NCBI GenBank assembly: GCA_019637175.1
Contig: JAHBWD010000036.1
Span: forward strand, 1-64,000
DNA length: 64,000 nt
Origin: Labilithrix sp.
GTDB lineage: Bacteria; Myxococcota_A; Polyangia; Polyangiales; Polyangiaceae
Direction of reading: 5' to 3'
A model generated the notes under the pieces. It was given only the letters and a program-made list of their open reading frames with translations. It was not told the origin of the DNA and searched no databases. The position numbers were made by a program, and so were the translations under genes. Of this stretch, positions 1 through 8,578 are shown piece after piece. How positions within the stretch are numbered: the first letter of the stretch is position 1; each line of letters begins with the position of its first letter.

Positions 1-569
1 ACGCGCTCGACGATGTCGGCGGGCTCCGGCAGGTCGGTCGCGAGCTTCGCGAGCCAGAGGAGCGTCTCGTTGAACTTGAGGTGGTTCGGCTTGTCGGCGA
101 TCTCGGAGAAGATGCCGTACGCGCCTTGGTAGAACTTGAGGCGGTAGAGCGAGATCGCGAGGTGATACTGCGCGAGCTGCTTGTTGCCTTCGTCGTCGCC
201 CGTCTCTCCCTTGTAGACGCGGTAGAGCGCGAGCGCGGCGTCGCCCCACTTCTCGCCGTCGAAGAGACGCTTCGCCTGCGCGGCCTGCTCCGTCATCTGA
301 CCGGCGACGGCGGGCGGCCCGCTCGCGGCCGGCGCGGCCGTCGGCGTCGACGCAGGCGCCGCGGGCTCGTCGAGCTCGATCGACTCCGTGCCGTGGCCCG
401 GTGCAGGCTTGCCTGCGGGCTTTCCGGCGGGCTTCGCTGCAGGCGGCTTCGGCTTCGGCTTCTGCGCATGCGCGGGCGTGCTCGCGAGCGAGAGCGACAG
501 CATCGTGGTGCCCGTCGCGATGAGCAGCCTGCGCAACAAGGAGCCTTCAGCCAACAAGCGGTGACGCAT
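1..569 (-). CDS. Secreted TPR-like protein, C-terminus cut by window edge
   Basis: The first 189 codons are visible; the frame is still open at base 1, so the C-terminus lies outside. The N-terminus is a signal peptide: basic n-region (MRHRLL, LLRR), hydrophobic core, then an AHA cleavage site around residue 35. A Lys/Pro/Ala-rich linker follows. The remainder (from about residue 90) is helical with TPR character, including AQYHLAISLYRLKFYQGAY and FNETLLWLAKLATDLPEP. I infer an exported, periplasmic TPR scaffold of unknown role. ATG at 569 is chosen because later Met codons would truncate the signal peptide. A pair of inverted repeats lies in its upstream region. Confidence 0.7.
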   Translation of the reverse strand, partial: MRHRLLAEGSLLRRLLIATGTTMLSLSLASTPAHAQKPKPKPPAAKPAGKPAGKPAPGHGTESIELDEPAAPASTPTAAPAASGPPAVAGQMTEQAAQAKRLFDGEKWGDAALALYRVYKGETGDDEGNKQLAQYHLAISLYRLKFYQGAYGIFSEIADKPNHLKFNETLLWLAKLATDLPEPADIVER

Positions 570-960
570 CGGAGATCCTCGCGCTTCGTGGAGGTGGAGA
601 GTGCGCGCGCCGATTTCGATCGGCGCGTTCGTCGTCGACGCCTGGCGTCGAAAAGCGCAACGTTTTTGAGAAGATAAAACCTGTAAAGCCGCGGAATGTT
701 ACGGAGGCTGATTCGCGTTTGTCAATGGCCGATTTCAGGGCGAATCGTGTGTGAGCCGGCGAGGGGACGCACACGTCCTCGTGACGCCAATGGACCCACG
801 GCCACTTCTTCTCTTTGGATGGCTCGCGACGGGTCTCGGGCAGCGCTGGGACCGAGCGTCGCGGGACGCGTTGGAGACGACGACGGTTCGGGTCGCGAAC
901 GGCCATCGAGAAGACATGCTTGACGCTCCGCGCTCCCAACAAGTACCGTCCCCGCCCACG
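570..960. other. 391-base divergent intergenic region
   Basis: Apart from the inverted repeats at 606-651 and the A/T-rich patch at about 651-720, I see no feature here. Open frames on both strands look like GC-driven shadows: they lack family resemblance and credible start sites. The region presumably carries the promoters of the flanking divergent genes. Confidence 0.5.
606..651. promoter_or_regulatory. Two adjacent perfect inverted repeats in a divergent upstream region
   Basis: Positions 606-614 and 619-627 form a perfect 9-bp inverted repeat around the tetranucleotide ttcg. Positions 635-641 and 645-651 form a second 7-bp inverted repeat around ctg. Both lie upstream of the minus-strand gene starting at 569, beside an A/T-rich patch (about 651-690) that is unusual for this genome and could be its promoter. 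They could be operators or a structured leader. No U-tract supports a terminator. Confidence 0.4.
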
Positions 961-1590
961 ATGACGCGTGCGATTCTCACTGCTTTGCTCCTCGGCGCGG
1001 GCCTGATCGCCGCGGTCACTCCGGGCTGCGCCGACGAAGGCGTCGGCGATCCGTGCACCCCGGAGCAAGAGTACAACGCCGACTTCATCGGGTTCGACGA
1101 GAAGGAAGTCAACGTCGAGTCGAAGAGCTTCCAGTGCCGCACGCGCATCTGCCTCGTGAATCACTTCCGCGGCCGCGCGTCGTGTCCGTACGGGCAGTCG
1201 GCCGAAGGGAACGCGCCCGCGGGCGCGAAGGCAGGCTGCCTCATCCCCGGCACGTCGCAGGCCGTCACCGGCCTCACGGATCCGAACAAGCCCGACAGCT
1301 TCCGCGATCAGCGCAAGAAGGCGGCCGTGCCCGCGCAGTGCGTCGATCGCAACGCCGACAAGGCGGTCTACTGCTCGTGCCGCTGCGCCGACATCAACGG
1401 CCAGAAGCCGAGCGATCAGGTCTTCTGCGACTGCCCCGACGGCTTCGTCTGCGAGCAGCTCGTCACGTCGATCGGCCAGGGCAACGAGGGCCTCACCGGC
1501 TCGTACTGCATCAAGGTCGGCACGTCGTTCAACAAAGACTCGGCGTGCAACCAGGGCGACTGCGATCCCGTCGCCCGCAAGTGCGACTGA
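961..1590 (+). CDS. Cys-rich secreted protein or lipoprotein
   Basis: A 209-residue protein from the ATG at 961, which places a clean signal sequence (MTRAILTALLLGAGLIAA) right at the N-terminus. Cys23 in VTPGC could be a lipidation site, but the -3 residue is Thr, so the lipobox is weak. The mature part is rich in Cys, including clusters CSCRCAD and CDCPDGFVCEQ, as in EGF-like disulfide modules found in myxobacterial surface proteins. I do not recognise a family. The frame is open further upstream, but that extension reads as non-coding. Confidence 0.7.
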   Translation: MTRAILTALLLGAGLIAAVTPGCADEGVGDPCTPEQEYNADFIGFDEKEVNVESKSFQCRTRICLVNHFRGRASCPYGQSAEGNAPAGAKAGCLIPGTSQAVTGLTDPNKPDSFRDQRKKAAVPAQCVDRNADKAVYCSCRCADINGQKPSDQVFCDCPDGFVCEQLVTSIGQGNEGLTGSYCIKVGTSFNKDSACNQGDCDPVARKCD

Positions 1591-1655
1591 GCTAGCGGGT
1601 CCGAGCGCGCGACGATTTCGCGCAACGGATCGAGACGCGCGGCCGATGGGGCGGC

Positions 1656-2042
1656 GTGGGAAGACCGGCGCCGTTCGAACGCGGTCGCGAGGCCGAGGCG
1701 ATCGCCGCCGAGCGGCTGCGCGCGAACGGCTTCCGCGTGCTCTGGCAGAACCTGCGGATCGGGATGCTCGAGATCGATCTGGTCGCGAAGAAGCGCGATC
1801 TCGTCTTGGTCGTCGAGGTGCGCGCGCGCGGTCCGGGCGCGTTCGAGAAGCCGCTCGCGAGCGTCACGTGGAGCAAGCGCCGCATGCTCTTGCGCGCCAC
1901 GCGCGCGCTCTGGAAGGGTCGCCTCTCGCGATGGCCCGACGTCGCGCGCGTCCGCATCGACGTCGCCGCGGTGAGCTGGGACGAAGAGGGCTGCGCTCGG
2001 GTCGAGTGGATCGCGGGCGCGATCACCGAAGACGAAGGCTGA
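1656..2042 (+). CDS. yraN: UPF0102/YraN-family predicted endonuclease
   Basis: A 128-residue protein matching the UPF0102 family along its whole length. It has the GREAEAIAAERL helix, the strand with N-x-R followed by LEIDLVAKKRD (Glu-Ile-Asp), and VVEVRARG (Glu-x-Arg), then ASVTWSKRR, equivalent to ASVTRSKQ of Escherichia coli YraN. The E-x-D/E-x-R pattern is that of restriction-endonuclease-like folds. The cellular role of the family is poorly defined (DNA processing or recombination is suggested). The start is GTG at 1656; no good upstream ATG exists in frame. Confidence 0.8.
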   Translation: MGRPAPFERGREAEAIAAERLRANGFRVLWQNLRIGMLEIDLVAKKRDLVLVVEVRARGPGAFEKPLASVTWSKRRMLLRATRALWKGRLSRWPDVARVRIDVAAVSWDEEGCARVEWIAGAITEDEG

Positions 2043-2054
2043 GGCGTCGAACGA

Positions 2055-2420
2055 TCAGCGCGTCGGCACGGGCGACGGCGTGAGGCCCTTCGGCTTGATC
2101 GTGTCGTCGGGGGTGCCGCCGACGACGGGCTTCGGCTTGATGCTGTCGTCGGGGATGCCGCCGAGCGCCGGCTTCGGCGCCGGCTTGATGCTGTCGTCGC
2201 TGCCGCCGGCCTTCCCTTGCGGCAGCGGCTGAGGGCTGACGCCCTTCACCGCCGGGACCACCGGCCTGACCGAGTCGTCCTTGCTTCCGGGGCGGCCGAC
2301 GGGCGCGCCCGGCGCGCCCTTCAGCTCGTTGGTGAACGCGCCGCTCGTGTCGGCGCGCGAGCAGCCGAACGCGAAGGAGGAGAGGATCACGAGGCCCACG
2401 AACCAGCTCTTCATCGTCAT
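2055..2420 (-). CDS. Small lipoprotein with DDSIKP repeats
   Basis: A 121-residue lipoprotein. ATG at 2420 follows a GGAGG ribosome site; a second ATG two codons later (2414) is also possible. The signal peptide MKSWFVGLVILSSFAFGC ends in a lipobox-type Cys. The mature chain is low-complexity and carries four degenerate copies of a Pro/Gly-rich unit with the core DD(S/T)IKP or DDSVRP, spaced 12-20 residues apart. Such a chain is probably unstructured, perhaps a surface spacer. It lies 87 bases downstream of the HAMP gene on the same strand. Function unknown. Confidence 0.65.
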   Translation of the reverse strand: MTMKSWFVGLVILSSFAFGCSRADTSGAFTNELKGAPGAPVGRPGSKDDSVRPVVPAVKGVSPQPLPQGKAGGSDDSIKPAPKPALGGIPDDSIKPKPVVGGTPDDTIKPKGLTPSPVPTR

Positions 2421-2507
2421 CGAGCCTCCAACCTGTCCATCGCCCGCCGCGACCGCCCGTCGCCCCAACGTGTGTCACCCGATCGAGCGACGGCTCGCCC
2501 GAGCCGC

Positions 2508-3257
2508 TCAGAGCTCGAGGGCCGCCTTCATCTCGTCGCGCACGTGGCGGATCTTCGAGATCGCCTCGTCGCTCGCGCCCGAGGCCTTCGCCTCTTCCAT
2601 CGCCGCCTCGAGCTCCTTCACCTCGTTGCGCTGGCGATCCTTCAGCTTCTCGACCATCGCCTCGAACACGAGGAAGAAGTCTTGGAGCTCGTCGCCCTTG
2701 CGGAGCCGGCCCTGGAAATTGAGCTTGCCGTCGCCGACCTGCTTGAGGAGCAGCTTCATCTTGTAGATGGGCCCGACGACCTTGTGCGTGAAGTAGATGC
2801 CGAGGATGCCGATGAGCACGACGAGCAGCGCGAGGCCCGCGACGAGCGACGTGAGCATCGTGTTCTGCTGCTTGATCGTCGCCTGCTGCTGCGAGAGGAG
2901 AAACTTGTGCTTCTCCTCGAGCTGCGCGTCGAGGTCGGCCGCGCCCTTGTTGAACGTGTCGGCGAGATCGGGAGCGTCGGCGTACTCCTTCTTGATCTGC
3001 ATCTTCACGAGGTCGCTGTTCTTCTGGCTCTCCTTGATCAGCTCCTCGCCCTGGCCGATCACCTTCTGCGTCTGCGCGGTGACCTCGCTGCTCGTCCGAT
3101 AGAGGAAGACGCCCATGATCGCGCTGATGACCAGCGCGACGGCGATGATCATCCCCGTCCACTTGAGCTGGAAGCGCGTGTCGAGCAGGTAGTTCTTGAG
3201 ACTCCGCTTGTACTTCACGGGCTTCGCGGTCGGTGCAGGCTGTGCGGACGTCGTCAT
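2508..3257 (-). CDS. Two-TM membrane protein with HAMP domain and coiled coil
   Basis: A 249-residue inner-membrane protein. TM1 spans about residues 35-53, a periplasmic helical stretch follows (about 54-135), TM2 spans about 136-156, and a HAMP-like linker follows (about 157-209) with the conserved Pro after the membrane (VVGPIYKM) and the later DEL. The C-terminal 40 residues are charged helix. There is no kinase, cyclase or methyl-accepting output domain, so it is a stand-alone HAMP protein. It is followed upstream by a HEAT protein with a 12-base gap, suggesting an operon. Function as a signalling or scaffold protein is inferred. Confidence 0.75.
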   Translation of the reverse strand: MTTSAQPAPTAKPVKYKRSLKNYLLDTRFQLKWTGMIIAVALVISAIMGVFLYRTSSEVTAQTQKVIGQGEELIKESQKNSDLVKMQIKKEYADAPDLADTFNKGAADLDAQLEEKHKFLLSQQQATIKQQNTMLTSLVAGLALLVVLIGILGIYFTHKVVGPIYKMKLLLKQVGDGKLNFQGRLRKGDELQDFFLVFEAMVEKLKDRQRNEVKELEAAMEEAKASGASDEAISKIRHVRDEMKAALEL

Positions 3258-3269
3258 GAAGCTCCTCGA

Positions 3270-4148
3270 CTAAAGGAACGCGCTCGCGTTCTGGGCGAAC
3301 TGCTCGCTCGCGAGCCCCGCCGCCAGGTCCAACATCTGGTCTTCGGACGACTTGTCGTCGCGCGAGACCCCCTCCTTCGTCAGCGTCTTGTCGACGTTGC
3401 CGAGCAGTGATTTTCCCGGGTACGTGAAGACGCCGATCTTCACCTTCACGCGAAGGTTGCCGTTCGAGTAGTCGAACTTGTCGACGGCGATCGCGAGGTA
3501 GAAGCCGTTCATCTTCCGCTTCTTCATCACGTCGCGCGCGCCGTCGGCCGTCTCGGTCGCGGGGGCGATCTGGATCGTGCCCGCGCTCTCGAGCTTCGCC
3601 TTGATCGCGCGGCGCACGACCGTCTCGATGTCCGACTGGCCGCGCCCGGTCGAGTTCGCGATGGTCGAGAGCGCGATGTAATACTTCGCGCTCGGGTTCT
3701 CCTTGATCTTGTCTTCCGCGCCGCCGCCGCCGCCGCCGCCCCCGCTGCCGAGCGCCTCGATCGCGCGCGTGATGGCGACCTGGACGTTCTTGTCGCTCTC
3801 GCGGCTCTCTCGCGCGCGGAGGCAGTCGAGCGCCTTCGGACGCGCGAGGCGCTTGAAGGCGACCGCGGCGGCCTGACGGACGACCTCGCTCGAATCGGAG
3901 AGCGCGCCGCAGAGCGGATCGACCGCGCCGTCGTCGTTCACCGCGCCGAGCGCGAGCGCCGCGTTCGTGCGGACACGGAAGTCGTCGGACTTGAGCTTGT
4001 CGGCGAGGAACTTCACGCGCTCGGCGTCCGCGAACGCGGTGTGCGGCGCGAGCAGGGCGAGCGCACCGAACAACCAGGCGCAGGCCTTTGCCTTGTGCCG
4101 GGCGCTGGGCCGAAAACCCCTCATCGCCATTCGAAACGTACCATGCAT
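3270..4148 (-). CDS. Secreted HEAT-repeat protein
   Basis: A 292-residue protein with a signal peptide ending near AFADAE (about residue 41). Residues about 42-130 form HEAT-type helical pairs (VRTNAALALGAVND, VRQAAAVAFKRLA). A run of eight Gly (about 134-142) separates this from an alpha/beta C-terminal domain (about 150-290) that I do not recognise. ATG 4148 has GGGAG eight bases upstream; ATGs at 4130 and 4124 are alternatives. It faces a divergent gene 54 bases away and is followed by the HAMP gene on the same strand. Confidence 0.7.
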   Translation of the reverse strand: MHGTFRMAMRGFRPSARHKAKACAWLFGALALLAPHTAFADAERVKFLADKLKSDDFRVRTNAALALGAVNDDGAVDPLCGALSDSSEVVRQAAAVAFKRLARPKALDCLRARESRESDKNVQVAITRAIEALGSGGGGGGGGAEDKIKENPSAKYYIALSTIANSTGRGQSDIETVVRRAIKAKLESAGTIQIAPATETADGARDVMKKRKMNGFYLAIAVDKFDYSNGNLRVKVKIGVFTYPGKSLLGNVDKTLTKEGVSRDDKSSEDQMLDLAAGLASEQFAQNASAFL

Positions 4149-4202
4149 TGTCAGGGCTCCCGCACTCCCTTTTCGCTAGCCTTCGGAGGGGTGCTCGACG
4201 CG

Positions 4203-6071
4203 ATGGGATCGACGAACGTACGGCGCCAAAGCTTCATCGTCTGGCTCGTGTGGGCGCTGCCCTTAGTTTTCGTCTGCTCGACTCGCATCGACGCCGCGCA
4301 CGCGCAGGGACTCAAGGTGCGCGTCCGGGGCAGCGCGAAGATCGTGGCGCACGCCTCGCGCGAGACGCCGCGCGACAACGCCGCCCCCGACGGCCGCCTC
4401 GATCTCGTCCTCTCGGGCTCGCTCGCCGACGACGCCGGCCAACCGCTCGGCGGGGAGAAGGTCGCGATCGGGGTGACCCGCGAGAGCGACCCTCGCGATC
4501 CCAGCGTCATCGAGGCGCTTCGCGCGCCCAGGTCGTGCGACAGAGGCGCCGATCGGCCGCAAGCTGCCTACGCGGTGACCGTCACCGGCCCACCCGACGC
4601 GCCGGAGGTCCTCGCGGTGACCGACGAAGCCGGGCGCTTCTGCTTTCGCATCAAGCTCGTCCCCGATCGCCATCGAGCTCATCTGTCGTGGCGAGGCACG
4701 CAGCTCGTCGACGCCGCCGACGCCGATCTGTCGTTCGATCTCTCGCGGCAGACGCTCATGCTCCGCTTCGATCCGACGCCGCGGGTCGTCGCGCTCGACA
4801 CGCCGAAGCTCTCTTTCGAGGCGGCGGCGCTCGTCGAAGACGACGGCACGACCCACGTGAAGCGCGGCTTGTCGCTCGCGCTCACGCGCGAGCCCGCGGC
4901 CGACGGCAAGCTCGACGAGCTCGCCCGCGCCGAGACCGACGCATCCGGTCGCGCGCGCTTCAACGTCGACGCGACGCGCCTCGGGCCGCCCGGTCGCGGA
5001 GAGCTGCGCGTCTCCTTCGCCGGCGATCGCGAGACCGCGTTCGCGACGCACGTCGCCGAGATCGAGCGGCGCGTGAAGGTCACGCTGCGCGTGCCCGCGG
5101 CGGAGAGAGGCGAGCTCGTCGCCGCGGTCCCCGAGGAGGGGATCCCGATCGTCGTCGACGTCGCGTCGACGCTGGGCCCCGTCTCCGAAGGAGGCGTCGA
5201 GGCGCGCATCGGCGAGCTGGTCGTCGGCGCCGCGCCCGTCGAGCGCGGGATCGCGCGGCTCACGCTCACGTTCACCTCGCCGGGCAACGAGGCGCCGGTT
5301 CGCCTCCGCTACGTGCCGAGCTCGCCCTGGTACGAGCCGCTCGGAGAGCCGACGATCAAGGTCCCCATCCGCGGCCCCGGGCTCCTTTCGAAGGCGCCGA
5401 TCCTCGCCGCCGGGCTCGCGGTGCTCGCCTTCTTCTTGATCGGGCGCGTCGCCTCGCGCACCAACAAGCCCGAGCCCGCGCCCGAGCCCGAGGCGGTCGC
5501 GGCGCGCATGGGCAAGCCGCGCCTCGACGTCGTGCGGCCCGCCGCGAAGGGAGAGACGGGCTGGCGCGGGCGCATCATCGACGCGCACGAGGGCACGCCG
5601 ATCGCGGGTGCGCGCGTCTGGATCGAGCGGGGCAGCTTCGAGGGTCGCGCGATCCTCGCGAGCGTGGCCACGGGCCCACGCGGAGAGTTCGCGCTGCCGG
5701 ACATCGGCAAGGTCGTCGGCGACGAGCAGATCGCGGTCGAGGCCGCGCTGCACTCGCGCCTCGCGCAACCGCTGCCGCCGGCGGGCGAGCTCTCGATCGC
5801 GCTCGTGCTGCGGAGGCGCGCGCTGCTCGCGCGGCTCGTCTCGTGGGCCAAGCGTCGGGGCAAGCCCTTCGACGTTCGGCCCGAGCCGACGCCCGGCCAC
5901 GTCCGCCGCGCGGCGGGCGACGACTTCCAGACCGCGCGCTGGGCCGACGCCATCGAAAAGGCCGTGTTCTCCGGCGGCGAGGTCGACGCGCGAACGGAGG
6001 GCGAGATCGAGCGGATGGCCCCCTCCCCCGCCAACCAAGCGAACCAAGACGCCGGCCCCAAGCCCGAGTGA
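4203..6071 (+). CDS. Large exported membrane protein with carboxypeptidase-regulatory-like domain
   Basis: A 622-residue protein. A signal peptide ends at AHA-QG (about residue 34). An extracytoplasmic region of beta-rich, Ig-like character follows (about 35-395). A single transmembrane helix (about 398-420, KAPILAAGLAVLAFFLIG) precedes a domain of about 450-515 resembling CarboxypepD_reg (GRIIDAHEGTPIAGARVW, then GPRGEFALPDI), and a charged tail. GTG at 4191 is an alternative start. Function unknown. The gene stands alone on its strand, 65 bases before ftsY. Confidence 0.65.
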   Translation: MGSTNVRRQSFIVWLVWALPLVFVCSTRIDAAHAQGLKVRVRGSAKIVAHASRETPRDNAAPDGRLDLVLSGSLADDAGQPLGGEKVAIGVTRESDPRDPSVIEALRAPRSCDRGADRPQAAYAVTVTGPPDAPEVLAVTDEAGRFCFRIKLVPDRHRAHLSWRGTQLVDAADADLSFDLSRQTLMLRFDPTPRVVALDTPKLSFEAAALVEDDGTTHVKRGLSLALTREPAADGKLDELARAETDASGRARFNVDATRLGPPGRGELRVSFAGDRETAFATHVAEIERRVKVTLRVPAAERGELVAAVPEEGIPIVVDVASTLGPVSEGGVEARIGELVVGAAPVERGIARLTLTFTSPGNEAPVRLRYVPSSPWYEPLGEPTIKVPIRGPGLLSKAPILAAGLAVLAFFLIGRVASRTNKPEPAPEPEAVAARMGKPRLDVVRPAAKGETGWRGRIIDAHEGTPIAGARVWIERGSFEGRAILASVATGPRGEFALPDIGKVVGDEQIAVEAALHSRLAQPLPPAGELSIALVLRRRALLARLVSWAKRRGKPFDVRPEPTPGHVRRAAGDDFQTARWADAIEKAVFSGGEVDARTEGEIERMAPSPANQANQDAGPKPE

Positions 6072-6136
6072 ACGCCCCGTGAAGCCGGGTTGCCGTTGAC
6101 GGGCTCCGGGGCCCCTCCTTATAACGACTGGCCTCC

Positions 6137-7372
6137 ATGGATAACCTCCCGATCGTCCTCGGCGTCATCGCGGTCGTGGCGGTGCTGGTCTACCTCCTCT
6201 TTTTCCGGAAGAAGGCTCTTCCGGAGGAGAGCGCGGCCGCTCCGACCACGCGCGCCAAGCCGGCCGAGGCGCCCAAGCCGGCCAAGGAGCCTTCCGTCGC
6301 GAAGGAGCCCTCGAAACCGGGCAAGCCGGCCGTGCCCGAGGCCCTGCCGTCGACCGACGTGCTGCCGGACGAGTCCGTCAGCCTGCCCGCCACCGTCGAG
6401 ACGGCCGCGCCTTCGGCGCCCGTCGTCTCGAAGAAAGACGTGGCCGGGCTCCGCAAGGGCCTCGCGGCGACCCGCGGCGGGTTCATGGCGCGGCTCAAGG
6501 CGCTCTTCACGGGCAAGAAGGAGATCGACCCGGCCATTCTCGAGCAGATGGAGGAGGTCATGCTCACGAGCGACGTCGGCGTGAAGACGACGCAGGCGAT
6601 CCTCGAGCGCCTCCGCGATCAGCTCGAGAAGAAGGAGCTCGCCGACGCCGACGCGGTCTGGGCCGCGCTCCGCGCCGAGGCGACGCGCATCCTCGATCTC
6701 GGCGGGCCGCGATCGAACCGCGACTTCAAGGCCAAGCCCACCGTGGTGCTCATGGTCGGAGTCAACGGCGTGGGCAAGACGACGACGATCGGCAAGCTTG
6801 CCACCAAGTGGAACGGCGACGGCAAGAAGGTCGTCCTCGCCGCCGGCGACACGTTCCGCGCGGCCGCCGTCCAGCAGCTCGAGGTGTGGGGCAAGCGCGT
6901 CGGCGCCGAGGTGGTCAAGGGCAAGGAGGGGGCCGATCCCGGCGCCGTCGCGTTCGAGGCCACGAAGAAGGCGACCGAGGCGGGAGCCGACGTGCTGCTC
7001 GTCGACACGGCGGGCCGCCTCCACACGAAGGTCAACTTGATGGACGAGATCAAGAAGGTGAAGCGCACGATCACGAAGGCGATGGAGGGCGCTCCTCACG
7101 AGACGCTGCTCGTCGTCGACGCGACCACCGGTCAGAACGCGCTCACGCAGGCGGCCCTCTTCAAGGAGGCCCTCGAGCTGACGGGGATCATCCTCACGAA
7201 GCTCGACGGCACCGCGAAGGGCGGCGTCGTGCTCGGCGTGTGCGACGAGCTCAAGGTCCCGGTGCGCTACATCGGCCTCGGCGAGCGCGCGGAAGATCTC
7301 CGCGAGTTCGTCGCGGCCGACTTCGTCGAGGCGCTGTTCGGCAGAGACGACGACGAAGCCGCCGCCGCGTGA
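6137..7372 (+). CDS. ftsY: Signal recognition particle receptor FtsY
   Basis: A 411-residue SRP receptor GTPase that docks ribosome-SRP complexes at the membrane for co-translational insertion. All NG-domain GTPase motifs are visible: G1 GVNGVGKTTT (about 211), DTFRAAA (about 238), DTAGR (about 290), TKLDGTAKGG (about 354) and the closing GLGE. The N-terminus is a true hydrophobic helix (residues 4-24) followed by KK, then a short Ala/Pro/Lys-rich A region (about 30-105) instead of the long acidic domain of Escherichia coli, so this form is probably membrane-anchored. Confidence 0.97.
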   Translation: MDNLPIVLGVIAVVAVLVYLLFFRKKALPEESAAAPTTRAKPAEAPKPAKEPSVAKEPSKPGKPAVPEALPSTDVLPDESVSLPATVETAAPSAPVVSKKDVAGLRKGLAATRGGFMARLKALFTGKKEIDPAILEQMEEVMLTSDVGVKTTQAILERLRDQLEKKELADADAVWAALRAEATRILDLGGPRSNRDFKAKPTVVLMVGVNGVGKTTTIGKLATKWNGDGKKVVLAAGDTFRAAAVQQLEVWGKRVGAEVVKGKEGADPGAVAFEATKKATEAGADVLLVDTAGRLHTKVNLMDEIKKVKRTITKAMEGAPHETLLVVDATTGQNALTQAALFKEALELTGIILTKLDGTAKGGVVLGVCDELKVPVRYIGLGERAEDLREFVAADFVEALFGRDDDEAAAA

Positions 7373-7589
7373 GCGGCGATGCGTGCATGATGCAATTAGT
7401 CAAGTGTAATCCGCAATCACGTGCCGATCGTCGATTGACCAGGGCACGAGCCGCGGAGACCCTCTTTGAGATTGCTCAGCTAAGAAGAACAATGATATCG
7501 TCCTGCGCGGTTTTGGTGTTGGCCGGATTCCCCAATTTTTCTCAAGCGTTAGGCACCCTCGTGCACGTCGAAGCGGAAGGGGTTTCTCG
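7373..7589. promoter_or_regulatory. A/T-richer intergenic region before the barrel genes
   Basis: A 217-base stretch clearly richer in A/T than its surroundings (for example 7382-7420 and 7485-7550), consistent with the promoter region of the following outer-membrane gene. A ribosome site AAGGGG lies just before the ATG at 7590. No confident -35/-10 pair can be fixed by eye. Confidence 0.4.
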
Positions 7590-8552
7590 ATGAAGCAGGC
7601 TCGATGCTGGCTCCTTTTGGCGGCAGCTCTGTTGCTGTTGCCACAGGCGGCCTCGGCGCAGCCGAAGAAGCCGGGAGGCGCAAAGCCCCCGCCGACAGCG
7701 CCCACGGCGCCGGCGGCCGATGGTGACATCGAGCTCGACGAGCCGACGAAGCCGCCGGAGCCCCCGCCAGGGGATCAGGGCGGCGTGCCGCCCGCGGGCG
7801 GAGGCGGCGGCATTTGCGAGATCGATCCGTCGGCCTGCCCCAAGCAGGGCGACATCGCCAAGCTCGCCAACAAGAACGTCCGCGCAGACGTCTACGCAGT
7901 GCAGCAGATCTACGCGCTGCGACGCGGCCGCTTCGAGCTGATGCCCTACTGGAGCTTCAGCCTCAACGACCAGTTCGTGACCCACCCGGGCCCCGGCATC
8001 GGGGTCAACTACTACCTCACGAACGTCCTCGCGATCGGCCTGAGCGGCACCTTCCACCAGCCGTTCAACGGCGACTCGGAGTTCAACTTCGAGAACCGCC
8101 GCGCGACGCGCCTCGCCGTTCCGCTCAACGAGTACCAGGCCGCCGGCACGGTGAACTTCACCTACGTGCCGATGTACGGAAAATTCTCCGGCTTCAACCA
8201 GTTCATCTTCCACTACGACGGCTACATCGTCGGCGGCGTCGGCGCCCTGCGCACGCGCCCGATCGCGGTCATCGATCCCGACAACCGCAAGTTCGACTAC
8301 GACTGGCGCCTCGCCTTCTCCGTCGGCATCGGCCTCCGCGTCTTCTTCAATCGGTGGTTTGCGGTCACGGGCGAGATTCGTGACTACATCTACATCGAGC
8401 AGCTCGAGAACACGAACGTCGCTGCGACGCAGGTGGAGCAACGCAATCCCAACACCTGGTTCGGCGACAAGCCGCTCACCAACAACGTTCAAGCCCAGCT
8501 CGGCATCAGCATCTTCCTGCCGTTCAGCTGGGAGTATCGGTTGCCGAAATGA
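7590..8552 (+). CDS. Outer membrane beta-barrel protein, myxobacterial type
   Basis: A 320-residue protein with a signal peptide (residues 1-22, ending ASA-Q), a Pro-rich linker (about 23-75) containing DIELDEP, and a C-terminal barrel domain with alternating hydrophobic strands. It opens with YALRRGRFELMPYWSFSLND and ends with a strand SIFLPFSWEYRLPK. The layout matches the outer-membrane barrel family common in myxobacteria, where several copies are often clustered. The next gene is a second member, so this is probably a two-gene transcription unit. Confidence 0.8.
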   Translation: MKQARCWLLLAAALLLLPQAASAQPKKPGGAKPPPTAPTAPAADGDIELDEPTKPPEPPPGDQGGVPPAGGGGGICEIDPSACPKQGDIAKLANKNVRADVYAVQQIYALRRGRFELMPYWSFSLNDQFVTHPGPGIGVNYYLTNVLAIGLSGTFHQPFNGDSEFNFENRRATRLAVPLNEYQAAGTVNFTYVPMYGKFSGFNQFIFHYDGYIVGGVGALRTRPIAVIDPDNRKFDYDWRLAFSVGIGLRVFFNRWFAVTGEIRDYIYIEQLENTNVAATQVEQRNPNTWFGDKPLTNNVQAQLGISIFLPFSWEYRLPK

Positions 8553-8578
8553 TGCGCTCCTCATCGAGGCCGACCGCC

